Shown here: positions 26,340-35,554 of the stretch, one piece after another
Numbering within the stretch: the first letter of the stretch is position 1
Layout: each line of letters starts with the position of its first letter
Assembly (NCBI GenBank): GCA_903944725.1
Contig: CAJASX010000063.1
Span: 1-64,000, forward strand
DNA length: 64,000 nucleotides
Reading direction: 5' to 3'
Source of the DNA: an uncultured beta proteobacterium
GTDB taxonomy: Bacteria > Pseudomonadota > Gammaproteobacteria > Burkholderiales > Burkholderiaceae
The notes under the pieces: generated by a model
The model's input: only the letters and a program-made list of their open reading frames with translations
Told to the model about the DNA's origin: nothing
Databases searched by the model: none
Made by a program: the position numbers and the translations under genes

Positions 26340-26930
26340 TTATTTTGGATTTAAAACGAGGTGAACTTTGACTGGTACTTCATTGGCAACTGACTTGGTA
26401 TCAGCCCATGCGGCTGCGCCCAGATCAAAATTGAGACGCATTAATTCAAAACTACCGTTAAATACCATCTGCTTACCTTGAGCTTGGTAGTTAGCCACAA
26501 TAGTTAGTGCTTGTGTTTTGTTTTTAATGGTGAGCTTGCCCTTTAATTCAAGCTTACCAGCACCTAAATTTTTAATAGTTTCAGAAACAAATTGCGCTCG
26601 TGGAAAGGCTTTACTGTTAAACCACTCTTTTCCTTGTGCTTCATCACGCAATTCATCACCGCCAGCATTAAAGCTAGCCAATGCAATCCAGATATCCGCT
26701 TTAGCTTTTTCAGGATTGTCGGGATTAAAAATAACTGTGCCACCAAACTGATCGAAGCTACCATTAATACTTGAGCCCATTAATTTACTCGTAAAATTAA
26801 TTTTACTTTTTGCAGTATCAATTGCATTAAATTCGACAGCTAGCGTTTGGGTAGAAAATAGCGCTAATGCTAAGTAAGCGCCACCTTTCAATACTTTTAA
26901 TCTTGAAGGCGATAAGCGCAAAGTATGCAT
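26340..26930 (-). CDS. YceI family periplasmic protein (second copy, divergent)
   Basis: 196 residues from the ATG at 26930, which begins a clear signal peptide (LKVLKGGAYLALALFSTQTLA). A longer in-frame start at 26984 would overlap the cytochrome gene and spoil the signal peptide. GAGGG lies nine bases before the chosen ATG. The YceI domain reads AIDTAKSKINFTSKLMGSSINGSFDQFGG; it is only distantly similar to its neighbour at 25698, so the two are not a recent duplication. Confidence 0.9.
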   Translation of the reverse strand: MHTLRLSPSRLKVLKGGAYLALALFSTQTLAVEFNAIDTAKSKINFTSKLMGSSINGSFDQFGGTVIFNPDNPEKAKADIWIALASFNAGGDELRDEAQGKEWFNSKAFPRAQFVSETIKNLGAGKLELKGKLTIKNKTQALTIVANYQAQGKQMVFNGSFELMRLNFDLGAAAWADTKSVANEVPVKVHLVLNPK

Positions 26931-26949
26931 TTTTGAATGGCCCTCAGGC

Positions 26950-27480
26950 TTATTTAAAAAATGACATGCGTTTAAGTAGACCATCTTTATCCCAGAAGTG
27001 ATGTTTTAAAGCTGCTAGCACATGCACGGCAACTAAGCTAATTAATATATTAGCTAAAATTTCATGAATTTGTTTAAGTAAGCGTCCGTTTGCTTTGTCT
27101 TTAAGAACTAAATCAGGCAACTCAAAGAGCCCAAAATAGTTGACTGTGTAGCCTTTAGCTGAGCTCATTAACCAGCCCAAGATTGGAATAGTAATCATTA
27201 GGAGATAGAAGGCGAGGTGGGTAAAATGCATGATGCGCACTTGCCAAAGCGGCATGTTAAGGGCTAGCTCAGGCACAGGGTGCGTAGCGCGCCAGAAAAG
27301 ACGCACAAAAACGAGCCATAAAATAGTCAAGCCAAGCCATTTATGCCAACTAATAGCCAAAATACGCTCGGGACTCACTGGCAGATCGTTTGCGATTAAA
27401 GCTATCAGCCAGACAGTGAATACCAAAAGCGCCATTATCCAATGGAGGGCAATAGCAGTTTGGGTATAGCGCTGTTTCAC
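26950..27480 (-). CDS. Cytochrome b561 family protein
   Basis: 176 residues with four membrane helices. Likely haem-b ligands are His13 (IALHWIMALL), His46 (SWHKWLGL), His139 and His153 (IHEILANILISLVAVHVLAAL). E. coli relatives (CybB, YceJ) move electrons between quinone and superoxide or periplasmic partners and are commonly encoded beside YceI, as here. The start of the following YceI gene lies 20 bases beyond its stop. It is divergent from cfa across 82 bases. Confidence 0.92.
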   Translation of the reverse strand: MKQRYTQTAIALHWIMALLVFTVWLIALIANDLPVSPERILAISWHKWLGLTILWLVFVRLFWRATHPVPELALNMPLWQVRIMHFTHLAFYLLMITIPILGWLMSSAKGYTVNYFGLFELPDLVLKDKANGRLLKQIHEILANILISLVAVHVLAALKHHFWDKDGLLKRMSFFK

Positions 27481-27562
27481 AGAATGGCTTTTAGAAAATA
27501 AAGAACAATTGTAGAATATATATAGAACCTTGACTCACATTGCCTAATAGGTTAATTTAGTT

Positions 27563-28720
27563 ATGAATTCTGTTAGCCAGCCTTATGTATCTGAGCAGAT
27601 CGCGCCACCCTCAATTTTGGTGGAATTATTTGCGCATTGTGGGATCAAAATCAACGGTCCAAACCCTTGGGATATTCAAGTGAATAACCCTAAGGTTTAC
27701 GATGCGATTTTGTCAAAATGGTCGCTTGGTTTGGGTGAATCTTATATGGATGGTTATTGGGATTGTACGCAGCTCGATGAAATGATTTCTCGCCTGCTTA
27801 GCCAAGACCTCAATGAAACAGTACGCGGTTTTGCGCGAATTCGTATGGCTGGGGAAGTCATGCGCGCTAAATTATTTAATTTGCAATCTAAGGAGCGCGC
27901 TTTTCAGGTTGGCGAGCAGCACTATGATATTGGTAACGATATCTTTGAGCGTATGCTTGACCACCGCATGATGTATTCCTGCGGATATTGGGAGAAGGCA
28001 AGTAATTTAGCGCAAGCGCAAGAAGATAAATTAGAAATGATTTGTCGTAAATTACAATTTAAGGCCGGCGAAAAATTATTAGAAATTGGCTGTGGCTGGG
28101 GCGGTTTAGCAGCCTATGCAGCTAAAAATTATGGCGTTGAAGTAATTGGCATTACAGTTTCTAAGGAGCAGCAAGCATTAGCGCAAGAGCGTTGTGCTGG
28201 GCTACCAGTCACAATTGAGCTAATTGATTATCGTGATTTACAGGGAACTTTTGACAAAATTGTTTCGGTTGGAATGTTTGAGCATGTGGGTGAAAAAAAT
28301 TACATTGCCTATTTTGATGCTGCCAATCGGCTTTTAAAAGATGACGGGCTGTTTTTATTGCATACCATTGGTAGCGATGTAGAGGTAACCCGCACTGACC
28401 CATGGATTGACCGTTATATTTTTCCTAATGGCAAGATTCCTTGTTCAGCAGAGCTTACAAGCGCGCTAGATAGCCGTTTTCTAATTGAGGACTGGCATAA
28501 CTTTGGCCAAGATTATGACAAAACCTTACTTGCTTGGTATGCTAATTTTGTACAAAATTGGCCGCAGGTAGCAAGTAAATATAGTGAGCGATTTTATCGA
28601 ATGTGGTCTTATTACCTGCTGTCATGTGCTGGTTTTTTTCGTTCACGCCAAGGTCAATTGTGGCAATTAGTCTTAAGTAAACGCTCGCGCCGTGAAGTTT
28701 ATCGTTCGGTTCGCTTGTAG
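27563..28720 (+). CDS. cfa: Cyclopropane-fatty-acyl-phospholipid synthase
   Basis: SAM-dependent methylenation of unsaturated phospholipid acyl chains. At 385 residues it has the usual length. The SAM motif is LLEIGCGWGGLAAYAA (about 172-187). HYDIGNDIFERMLDHRMMYSCGYW (about 120-143) is the Cfa-specific block, and YYLLSCAGFFRSRQGQLWQ near the C-terminus holds the conserved cysteine. It stands alone, divergent from the cytochrome gene. Confidence 0.96.
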   Translation: MNSVSQPYVSEQIAPPSILVELFAHCGIKINGPNPWDIQVNNPKVYDAILSKWSLGLGESYMDGYWDCTQLDEMISRLLSQDLNETVRGFARIRMAGEVMRAKLFNLQSKERAFQVGEQHYDIGNDIFERMLDHRMMYSCGYWEKASNLAQAQEDKLEMICRKLQFKAGEKLLEIGCGWGGLAAYAAKNYGVEVIGITVSKEQQALAQERCAGLPVTIELIDYRDLQGTFDKIVSVGMFEHVGEKNYIAYFDAANRLLKDDGLFLLHTIGSDVEVTRTDPWIDRYIFPNGKIPCSAELTSALDSRFLIEDWHNFGQDYDKTLLAWYANFVQNWPQVASKYSERFYRMWSYYLLSCAGFFRSRQGQLWQLVLSKRSRREVYRSVRL

Positions 28721-28790
28721 CTAATTAATTAAAGTGGGTTCATCAAAACCGAGTAAGATATCTGCACGGTAAACTTTATTAAGGAAAGTC

Positions 28791-29369
28791 ATGACAACTT
28801 CACAAACCCCTCAACTCACCACCTTACAAGCTACTGTACTTGGTAAAGTTGCTCACAACGCAAATTTGCTAATTGGCTTAGGTGTGATGATGTTAGTTTT
28901 AGGCACGGTTGGCTTTTTTGGGCAAACGGTGTTTTCGCTAATCTCGGTTAGTGTTTTGGGCGGTTTTGCGATCGCTGCAGGTTTATTACAAGGCTATCAC
29001 GCAATGCAATCGCATGGCTGGAAGTCGGTTAGTATGCAGCTGCTTATGTCGCTTCTCTATATTATTGCTGGCTTATATGTTTGTTTTTTCCCTCTGGCTA
29101 GTCTGGCTGGATTAACACTGTGGTTGGCGATTTTCTTTTTTTTCTCTGGCCTAATACGTATTTTTTCGGCTTTTCAACACCGCATGATGAATGGTTGGGT
29201 TTGGGCAGCAATTTCTGGTTTGATTTCAATCATCCTTGCTGTTTTAATCATGAGTAGTTGGCCCTCTTCTAGCCTTTGGGTTCCTGGCATGTTAATTGCT
29301 ATTGAATTAGTGCTGCAAGGGTGGTCGCTTGTCATTATTGGTTCGGCTGCTAAAGCGTTGACTAAATAG
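28791..29369 (+). CDS. HdeD family (DUF308) membrane protein
   Basis: 192 residues, six predicted helices arranged as DUF308 repeats (LIGLGVMMLVLGTVGFF, FSLISVSVLGGFAIAAGLLQ, LIRIFSAFQHRMMNGWVWAA). E. coli HdeD is linked to acid resistance at high cell density; the role here is inferred only from the family. AAGGAAAGTC precedes the ATG. A terminator follows 62 bases after the stop. Confidence 0.85.
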   Translation: MTTSQTPQLTTLQATVLGKVAHNANLLIGLGVMMLVLGTVGFFGQTVFSLISVSVLGGFAIAAGLLQGYHAMQSHGWKSVSMQLLMSLLYIIAGLYVCFFPLASLAGLTLWLAIFFFFSGLIRIFSAFQHRMMNGWVWAAISGLISIILAVLIMSSWPSSSLWVPGMLIAIELVLQGWSLVIIGSAAKALTK

Positions 29370-29431
29370 TCTTAGCTAAATAAATTTCCTCATCCGCCAT
29401 TTGGTAACCCTTTTTATTTTTAACTCAAATG

Positions 29432-29453
29432 AAACCGCCTTCGGGCGGTTTTT
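29432..29453 (+). terminator. Strong intrinsic terminator ending three bases before a start codon
   Basis: AAACCGCC (29432-29439), UUCG-type tetraloop (29440-29443), GGCGGTTT (29444-29451) and further T residues. It serves as terminator for the HdeD-like gene but its 3' arm also holds the only candidate Shine-Dalgarno (GGCGG) of the EamA gene starting at 29457. Confidence 0.85.
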
Positions 29454-29456
29454 ACC

Positions 29457-30416
29457 ATGCCTTCATCCCGTCAGCGCTTAACCTTAACTGCTGCAGCTTA
29501 TCTGGTGTTGGCTACCATTTTGTGGGGTGGTAATGCCATTGCTGGGCGTTGGTTTGTTGGTCATTTGTCACCAGCCATGCTCAATTTATTTCGCTGGATG
29601 ATTGCTGCTGCAGTACTGATGCCGTTCGGCTGGAAAATTTTGTTACCCCAAAGTGCGCTGTGGCACCATAAAAAACGGTTTTTTATTTTAAGCCTACTGG
29701 GGGTGGGTTGCTACAACGCTTTTTTATATATCGCGCTTGAAACCTCTTCGCCCATTAATGTCACTTTAATTGGCGCAAGTATGCCCATTTGGATGCTAAT
29801 GATTGGTACAATTTTTTATCAAGATCGAGCCCATCCTTGGCAGATGCTCGGTGCGGTGATTTCTATCATTGGCGTGACGGTAGTGTTGTCACGGGGTAAT
29901 TTGGATGGTATTTTGACCCTTAAGTTTGTCCCTGGCGATCTGCTGATGGTGTTTGCTACTTTACTCTGGGCTTTTTATAGTTGGATGCTTAGTAAGCCAG
30001 GCAAAAGCCCAGAAAGACAATGGCCCTGGACTCAATTTCTATTGGCCCAAATCGTCTTGGGTTTAATTTGGTCTCTCTTATTTGCCTTACTCGAGTTTAG
30101 TGTGGGTTTATCCAAGGTTGATTTAAGCCCGAGTTTATCTTGGCCCCTACTCATTTTTTGTGGCTTAGGACCAGCCTTAATCTCTTATCGTTGCTGGGGT
30201 GCGGGCGTGGCAATTGCAGGGCCTAATATAGCTGGATTTTTTGGTAATTTAATTCCCTTATTTACTGCACTTTTTGCTGCAGCACTGTTGGGCGACATGC
30301 CCCATCTATTTCATGCGGCTGCGTTTGGCTTAATTGTGGCGGGAATTATCATTGCATCCCAATTAAAAGCACCGAATAAAAAAGGGGCTAACAATTCATT
30401 GGGGGATACAAAATAG
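29457..30416 (+). CDS. EamA/DMT family transporter
   Basis: 319 residues, ten predicted helices in two EamA repeats (YLVLATILWGGNAIAGRWFVG for the first, GDLLMVFATLLWAFYSWMLS starting the second). Drug/metabolite-transporter family permease, substrate unknown. The ATG at 29457 is required because the first helix begins almost immediately and the next methionine is at residue 40. The only ribosome-binding-like sequence lies in the 3' arm of the terminator hairpin. Confidence 0.88.
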   Translation: MPSSRQRLTLTAAAYLVLATILWGGNAIAGRWFVGHLSPAMLNLFRWMIAAAVLMPFGWKILLPQSALWHHKKRFFILSLLGVGCYNAFLYIALETSSPINVTLIGASMPIWMLMIGTIFYQDRAHPWQMLGAVISIIGVTVVLSRGNLDGILTLKFVPGDLLMVFATLLWAFYSWMLSKPGKSPERQWPWTQFLLAQIVLGLIWSLLFALLEFSVGLSKVDLSPSLSWPLLIFCGLGPALISYRCWGAGVAIAGPNIAGFFGNLIPLFTALFAAALLGDMPHLFHAAAFGLIVAGIIIASQLKAPNKKGANNSLGDTK

Positions 30417-30503
30417 GAATAGCAAGGGCACTAAGGAATTAAATTTGTTCTAAACCTGTTACCAACCATTACAGGAGAGGTAATTTCTGCTAATCTAAAG
30501 CCT

Positions 30504-31457
30504 ATGCGTAATTTTCTGTTGATTATTTTGGCTTTTTTAAGCCTGCCAGCCAGCTCTGCTGATGTATGGCCCTCTAAGCCCATTAAGCTGATCGTCCCGT
30601 TTTCCGCCGGGGGAGTGCAAGATTTGTTGGCACGCTCTTTTTCAAATGAGCTAGCCAATGCTACTGGTCAATCTGTGATTGTTGAAAATCGTGCTGGCGC
30701 TGGCGGCACGGTGGGTACAAATTTGGTGGCGAAGTCGGCTCCGGATGGATACACTTTGGTAGTAGCCGCTGCTAGCCACAACATCAATGGCTCGCTTTTT
30801 TCCAAAATGCCTTATGACCCTCTGAAAGATTTTACAGGAGCAGCATACCTAGGAAATACGGGTTATGTATTAATGACCAATGCCGATTTTCCTCCCAAGA
30901 CAGTAGCCGAATTGATTTTTTTGGTGAAATCAAAACCTGGGCAATTTAATTATGCAAGCGCTGGTAATGGTAGTGCTTCACACTTGGCGATGGCTTACTT
31001 TGCCGGCTTAGCAGGTTTAGACATGACCCATATTCCCACCAAGGGAACAGGCGAAGCCATTAATGAATTATTAGCTGGCCGTTCTCAAGCCGTCATCGCT
31101 GCGAATATCTCTGCTTTGCCATTTGCCAAAGACAGTCGTATTCGTTTTCTCGGAGTTACTACAGAAAAACCATCACCCTTTGTGCCTGGCGTTCTGCCAA
31201 TTGGCAATACACTTAAAGGTTATGTATTCGATAGTTGGTTTGCTTTGTTGGCTCCCGCAGCTACACCCAAAGAAGTGATTAACAAAATTTCGCTTGACCT
31301 TACTCAACTTATTAAACGCCCCGAGGTTAGCGAACGCTTTAAAGCGCAAGGTATTGAAGTGGGCACCATGAGCCCAGATGAGTTAAACCAATTATTACGG
31401 CGCAATTATGAGCAGATGGCGCAAGTAGTCAAAATCTCTGGCGCTAAAGTCGATTAA
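30504..31457 (+). CDS. TctC/Bug family periplasmic solute-binding protein
   Basis: 317 residues. The signal peptide (FLLIILAFLSLPASSA) is followed by DVWPSKPIKLIVPFSAGGVQDLLAR, then VIVENRAGAGGTVGTNLVAKSAPDGY and FNYASAGNGSASHLAMAYFA, a complete Bug fold signature. No transporter membrane subunits are near. No good ribosome binding site is seen within 15 bases of the ATG. The remnant of a luciferase-like monooxygenase follows immediately. Confidence 0.92.
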   Translation: MRNFLLIILAFLSLPASSADVWPSKPIKLIVPFSAGGVQDLLARSFSNELANATGQSVIVENRAGAGGTVGTNLVAKSAPDGYTLVVAAASHNINGSLFSKMPYDPLKDFTGAAYLGNTGYVLMTNADFPPKTVAELIFLVKSKPGQFNYASAGNGSASHLAMAYFAGLAGLDMTHIPTKGTGEAINELLAGRSQAVIAANISALPFAKDSRIRFLGVTTEKPSPFVPGVLPIGNTLKGYVFDSWFALLAPAATPKEVINKISLDLTQLIKRPEVSERFKAQGIEVGTMSPDELNQLLRRNYEQMAQVVKISGAKVD

Positions 31458-31458
31458 G

Positions 31459-31596
31459 TCTGAAATTCGGCTGTGATCTGGTGGCCTTATGTTGCCTAAT
31501 CATGCACCATTAGTTATTGCTGAGCAGTTTGGTACTTTGGCATCATTATTTCCTGGACGAATTGATTTAGGATTGGCATTATCCGTCGCCGATTGA
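31459..31596 (+). pseudogene. Remnant of a luciferase-like (LLM) flavin monooxygenase
   Basis: In one frame this reads SEIRL, a TGA stop (31474-31476), [20 protein letters not shown], then [19 protein letters not shown] and a second stop. This matches the internal segment of LLM-class oxidoreductases (typically IRLGSGGVMLPNH...GRIDLGLGRAPG), with the conserved glycine codon apparently turned into TGA. Nothing upstream or downstream continues the family, so only about 45 codons survive between a Bug gene and a convergent EamA gene. It is not expected to be expressed. Confidence 0.75.
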
Positions 31597-31604
31597 TGAC
31601 ATTA

Positions 31605-32537
31605 CTACCTTTTGTCAGCCTCATGAAATGGCACAATCGCTTCACGATTGCGCACCAGTAACCACATCGCAGCTATAACCATGACCATCCCAAATATTTG
31701 CATTAATGACATATTTTCATCTAGAAAGTACCAGCCCATAAAGACCGTTGCTAGGGGCCCCAAAATACCTGCTTGCGCTGTTACTGAAGAGCCTATCCGT
31801 TGAACTGCAATCATCACTAAAAACATCGGGATGACCGTACAAACACCAGCATTAATTATGCTAAGCCAATAGACCTGTGGCATTTGGGTAAATAAAGTGC
31901 CTGGTTGATGGAAAAGCATTTGGAATGCACTAAATATAGCCGAAACAGAAGTAGCATAAGTAACTAAGCGCATACTACCAATGCGATTTACCATTTCGCC
32001 AGCAGCAATTAAATACGCAGCGTACAGGCAGCTACTAGCAAATACTAGAAGGGTTCCTAGCCAAGCACTATCACCCTTAGAGTCGACATCTTGCAAAAAG
32101 ACCAGCATTACACCAAGATAACCAACAACCATTGCATACCATTGCAAGCGAGCGATTTTTTTATGTAGAAAAAAATAAGATATGAGAATAACGATTGTCG
32201 GGGTAAGGTATAAAATAATGCGCTCAAGCCCCACAGAAATATATTTTAGCCCCAAAAAATCAAGATAACTTGAAAAAAAATAGCCTATAAAACCTAAACC
32301 AATTAATTTAAAATAATCTATTTTTAAAAGAGGAATTGCTTTTTTATTGCGGGATACGAACCAATATACTAGCCAAAACATCGGTAGAGCGATAAGCATG
32401 CGCAGGGCCAAAAGGGCTTCTGGCGAGACTTCGTAGCGGTAAGCATATTTAATGATGACAGCTTTGCCAGAAAAGAGAATAGCCCCAATACTGGCCATCG
32501 CGATACCGTCAAGATACTGTTTTTGAGCTTTGAGCAA
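31605..32537 (-). CDS. EamA/DMT family transporter
   Basis: 310 residues with ten predicted helices and two EamA repeats (ASIGAILFSGKAVIIKYAYRY, and GDSAWLGTLLVFASSCLYAAY opening the second). Substrate unknown. The longest frame starts with TTG at 32537; the ATG at residue 14 would cut into the first helix, so the TTG or an unrecognised start is more likely. It is not closely similar to the EamA gene at 29457. Confidence 0.85.
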   Translation of the reverse strand: MLKAQKQYLDGIAMASIGAILFSGKAVIIKYAYRYEVSPEALLALRMLIALPMFWLVYWFVSRNKKAIPLLKIDYFKLIGLGFIGYFFSSYLDFLGLKYISVGLERIILYLTPTIVILISYFFLHKKIARLQWYAMVVGYLGVMLVFLQDVDSKGDSAWLGTLLVFASSCLYAAYLIAAGEMVNRIGSMRLVTYATSVSAIFSAFQMLFHQPGTLFTQMPQVYWLSIINAGVCTVIPMFLVMIAVQRIGSSVTAQAGILGPLATVFMGWYFLDENMSLMQIFGMVMVIAAMWLLVRNREAIVPFHEADKR

Positions 32538-32635
32538 GGTTTAGTCCAAAGAAAATTGGTAGATTAAGAAGAGATCGCTGTATTTTATCGGGTTGCGCTG
32601 ATAAACTAGGTAAAAGCTTATAAATAAGGAATTCT

Positions 32636-32878
32636 GTGTCGATCCAAAAGCCAAAATTTGAACATTTAGATGCTGCTGTTAACCATGTTAATGAATTAAT
32701 TGAAAGTCAAGGCATTGCTCTTAGTGCCGCCAAAGGAATTTTGTATAGCCTCACTGAAACTATTGGCTCGATGATTGGTGACGTTGATTTACCGGCACAT
32801 GTGCGCTCGGGCTATGAGGGTTTACTTGAAACTGCCCGCGAATTACATCTGAAGCTCGATAAGCACATTGATCGTTAA
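32636..32878 (+). CDS. Small soluble protein of unknown function
   Basis: 80 residues, mostly helical and acidic, with no membrane segment. It starts with GTG at 32636, five bases after AAGGA, which supports a real gene. No family recognised. It stands alone between a divergent EamA gene and a convergent yaeQ gene. Confidence 0.6.
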   Translation: MSIQKPKFEHLDAAVNHVNELIESQGIALSAAKGILYSLTETIGSMIGDVDLPAHVRSGYEGLLETARELHLKLDKHIDR

Positions 32879-32902
32879 GGTTTTGGCGCGCTAAGTAACA
32901 GA

Positions 32903-33454
32903 TTATTTTTCTTTTGTTTGGTGCCATAGCTCAGGGCTAAGATTAATTTGTCCCTGTTCTGTCGAAATCAGCATTTCACCATCTTCTACATTGACATGCA
33001 TAGTCATGCCTCGCTCTACCCATTTACCAAGGGTTTCAATTGCTTCTTTAGGTAAGGCTATGACTCTCAGATTTTGTGCTCGCGCAACTTTATGCTGAAT
33101 TCCTTGCCACCAAATTTTACTTGTTTGGCCGCCGTAACAAAAGATAATGACTTGATCTGAGCGACCGCAGGCTTTTAGAATACGGCGCTCTTCAGGTTGA
33201 CCAATTTCAATCCATAACTGAATTGCATCAGTTAAATCTTTGACCCAGATATCAGGTTCGTCAGTATCGCTTAAGCCCTTGCTAAAAACCAAATTATCTT
33301 GAGCTTGCAGAGAAAATGCAATGACACGCGCCATCATGCGTTCATCAGTTTCTGATGGGTGTTTGGCGAGGGTTAGTGAGTGGCTCGCATAATAATTACG
33401 ATCAGCATCTGAAATATGCAGCTCGACTTTATGAATCGTTGCACGCAGGGCCAT
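32903..33454 (-). CDS. yaeQ: YaeQ family protein
   Basis: 183 residues matching YaeQ: MALRATIHKVELHISDADR at the start, LTLAKHPSETDERMMARVIAF, then DEPDIWVKDLTDAIQLWIEIGQP. The fold is PD-(D/E)XK-nuclease-like, but the biological role is unproven. The length is normal. It begins five bases after the stop of the acetyltransferase gene, so the two are probably co-transcribed. Confidence 0.92.
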   Translation of the reverse strand: MALRATIHKVELHISDADRNYYASHSLTLAKHPSETDERMMARVIAFSLQAQDNLVFSKGLSDTDEPDIWVKDLTDAIQLWIEIGQPEERRILKACGRSDQVIIFCYGGQTSKIWWQGIQHKVARAQNLRVIALPKEAIETLGKWVERGMTMHVNVEDGEMLISTEQGQINLSPELWHQTKEK

Positions 33455-33459
33455 CGTCG

Positions 33460-33879
33460 TTAGCCTAAGCGCATCGTACGATGTGCAATGCCAGCATCAT
33501 AAAAAATCGTTGCTTCAGGAATAAAATTAAATTTTGCATAAAAGGGTATGGCTGCTAATTGGGCGTTTAAATAAATGGGATAGAGACTTTGGTTTTGAGC
33601 ATATTGCACGAGAGTCGACAATAACGCACTTCCCACCCCTTGTCGACGGTATGGAGCTAATACTGCCATGCGGCCAATATGACCCTCGTTATCAGTCGCA
33701 AAGAGTCGTGCAGTACCAACGCAGACCCCCTTGAGATAAGCGAGGGCATGCCAGGCGCTGGAATCAAGCTCATCTAGCTCTAATGCCACTGGTACATGCT
33801 GTTCGACTACAAATACCGCATGCCTGATGGGGGTGGCTAAAGCAGCAGCTTCGCACCAAGCTCGAATCAATAATTTCAT
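33460..33879 (-). CDS. GNAT family N-acetyltransferase
   Basis: 139 residues from the ATG at 33879. The acetyl-CoA site reads IGRMAVLAPYRRQGVGSALL (motif A, R/Q-xx-G-x-G), and the C-terminal AAIPFYAKFNFIPEATIFYDAGIAHRTM resembles the ElaA-like branch. Substrate unknown. A longer frame to 33930 adds 17 basic residues and runs close to the divergent gene; I prefer 33879 because family members start near MKLLIRAW. No clear ribosome binding site. Confidence 0.85.
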   Translation of the reverse strand: MKLLIRAWCEAAALATPIRHAVFVVEQHVPVALELDELDSSAWHALAYLKGVCVGTARLFATDNEGHIGRMAVLAPYRRQGVGSALLSTLVQYAQNQSLYPIYLNAQLAAIPFYAKFNFIPEATIFYDAGIAHRTMRLG

Positions 33880-33916
33880 CCTGCCAGTATGCCAAACAAT
33901 GGTTAAATAGCGCCTG

Positions 33917-35548
33917 ATGCTTCGAATCACTGAACTACGCCTACCGATTGATCATGCCCCTGCAGATTTGGCAAAGGCAATTGCCCAGCGCCTGAATTTA
34001 GGCAAGTCTGAGCCACTTGATTTCACCATATTTAAACGCAGTTACGATGCCCGTAAAAAAGTTGCTTTAGCTTTTATTTATACCGTTGATGTAGTACTAG
34101 CTGATGAGCAAATGGTTTTGAAAAACTACACTGGCGATGATCGAATTCGTTTAACGCCTGATACGGGTTACCATTTCGTTACTCAAGCACCTCGGGGGAT
34201 TAAAGAGCGCCCAGTGGTAATTGGCTTTGGCCCCTGCGGTATTTTTGCGGCATTAGTTTTAGCGCAAATGGGCTTAAAACCGATCGTTTTAGAGCGCGGC
34301 AAGCCGGTCCGCGAACGCACGCAAGATACATGGGCCTTATGGCGTAAAAATATTTTAAATCCAGAATCAAATGTGCAATTTGGCGAAGGAGGTGCTGGTA
34401 CCTTTTCCGATGGGAAGTTATATAGCCAAATTAAAGACCCTCATTTTTATGGTCGAAAAGTAATGCATGAATTTGTACAGGCAGGCGCTCCAGCAGAAAT
34501 TTTATTTGTGGCTAAACCTCATATTGGCACTTTTCGCCTTGTCGGCGTTGTTGAAAAGATGCGTCAAGAAATTATTCGCTTAGGCGGCGAAATTCGTTTT
34601 CATAGCAAAGTTGTTGGTTTATGTATCGAAGATCAGGCGATGAAAGCAGTGCAATTAGAAGGTGGTGAGGAGCTATTAGCAAATCATGTTGTCTTAGCTG
34701 TAGGCCATAGCGCGCGTGACACGTTTAAGGTCTTGTTTGATGCAGGAGTTTTTATGGAAGCCAAAGCATTTTCTGTGGGTTTTCGAATTGAACATCCTCA
34801 ATCGCTTATTGATCGCGCACGCTTAGGTTCGCATGCTGGTAATCCATTAATTGGTGCCGCCGATTACAAATTAGTTCACCAGGCTAAGAATGGTCGTACG
34901 GTATATAGTTTTTGTATGTGCCCAGGGGGCATGGTTGTGGCAGCTGCATCCGAACCGCATTGCGTGGTTACCAATGGCATGAGTCAATATTCACGCAATG
35001 AGCGCAATGCTAATGCCGGCATCGTCGTTGGGATCAATCCAGCTGATTTTTTACCAGCTACTAAATCAGGTTCTGGGCCGGTTCATCCTTTAGCTGGCAT
35101 AGAGTTTCAGCGCGCAATAGAGGCTAATGCTTATATTTTAGGCGGCTCAACGTATGAGGCGCCTGGCCAGTTGGTGGGGGATTTTTTAGCCGCTAAAGCA
35201 TCGCAGGAGTTTGGTACGGTTTTGCCGTCTTATCAGCCTGGGGTTCATCTTACCGACTTATCTACTAGTTTACCAAGTTACGCTATTGAAGCGATTCGTG
35301 AAGCGATTCCTGTATTTGAAAAAAAAATCAAGGGATTTTCAATGGCTGATGCAGTGCTTACGGGAGTTGAAACTCGTACCTCCGCACCATTACGCATCAC
35401 GCGTGGCAGCAACTATCAAAGTGTAAACATTAAGGGCTTATATCCTGCCGGAGAGGGGGCTGGTTACGCTGGCGGAATCTTATCGGCTGGGGTTGATGGC
35501 ATTAAGGTTGCCGAGGCTTTGGCGCTAGATTTAGTAAACCGACGATAA
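33917..35548 (+). CDS. FAD-dependent oxidoreductase, COG2509 family
   Basis: 543 residues. An N-terminal domain of about 95 residues precedes the FAD-binding Rossmann motif VVIGFGPCGIFAALVLAQMG (about 100-119). SNVQFGEGGAGTFSDGKLYSQI is the COG2509 signature, and the C-terminal LYPAGEGAGYAGGILSAGVDG is the second FAD-contact motif. The reaction catalysed is unknown. The start is ATG, 38 bases from the divergent acetyltransferase start. The ABC-F gene follows after six bases. Confidence 0.9.
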   Translation: MLRITELRLPIDHAPADLAKAIAQRLNLGKSEPLDFTIFKRSYDARKKVALAFIYTVDVVLADEQMVLKNYTGDDRIRLTPDTGYHFVTQAPRGIKERPVVIGFGPCGIFAALVLAQMGLKPIVLERGKPVRERTQDTWALWRKNILNPESNVQFGEGGAGTFSDGKLYSQIKDPHFYGRKVMHEFVQAGAPAEILFVAKPHIGTFRLVGVVEKMRQEIIRLGGEIRFHSKVVGLCIEDQAMKAVQLEGGEELLANHVVLAVGHSARDTFKVLFDAGVFMEAKAFSVGFRIEHPQSLIDRARLGSHAGNPLIGAADYKLVHQAKNGRTVYSFCMCPGGMVVAAASEPHCVVTNGMSQYSRNERNANAGIVVGINPADFLPATKSGSGPVHPLAGIEFQRAIEANAYILGGSTYEAPGQLVGDFLAAKASQEFGTVLPSYQPGVHLTDLSTSLPSYAIEAIREAIPVFEKKIKGFSMADAVLTGVETRTSAPLRITRGSNYQSVNIKGLYPAGEGAGYAGGILSAGVDGIKVAEALALDLVNRR

Positions 35549-35554
35549 TGCGCC

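Noticed and set aside
25698..26930. Possible recent tandem duplication of YceI
   Set aside because: The two proteins share only the family fold and scattered residues; different signal peptides and cysteine content argue against recent duplication.
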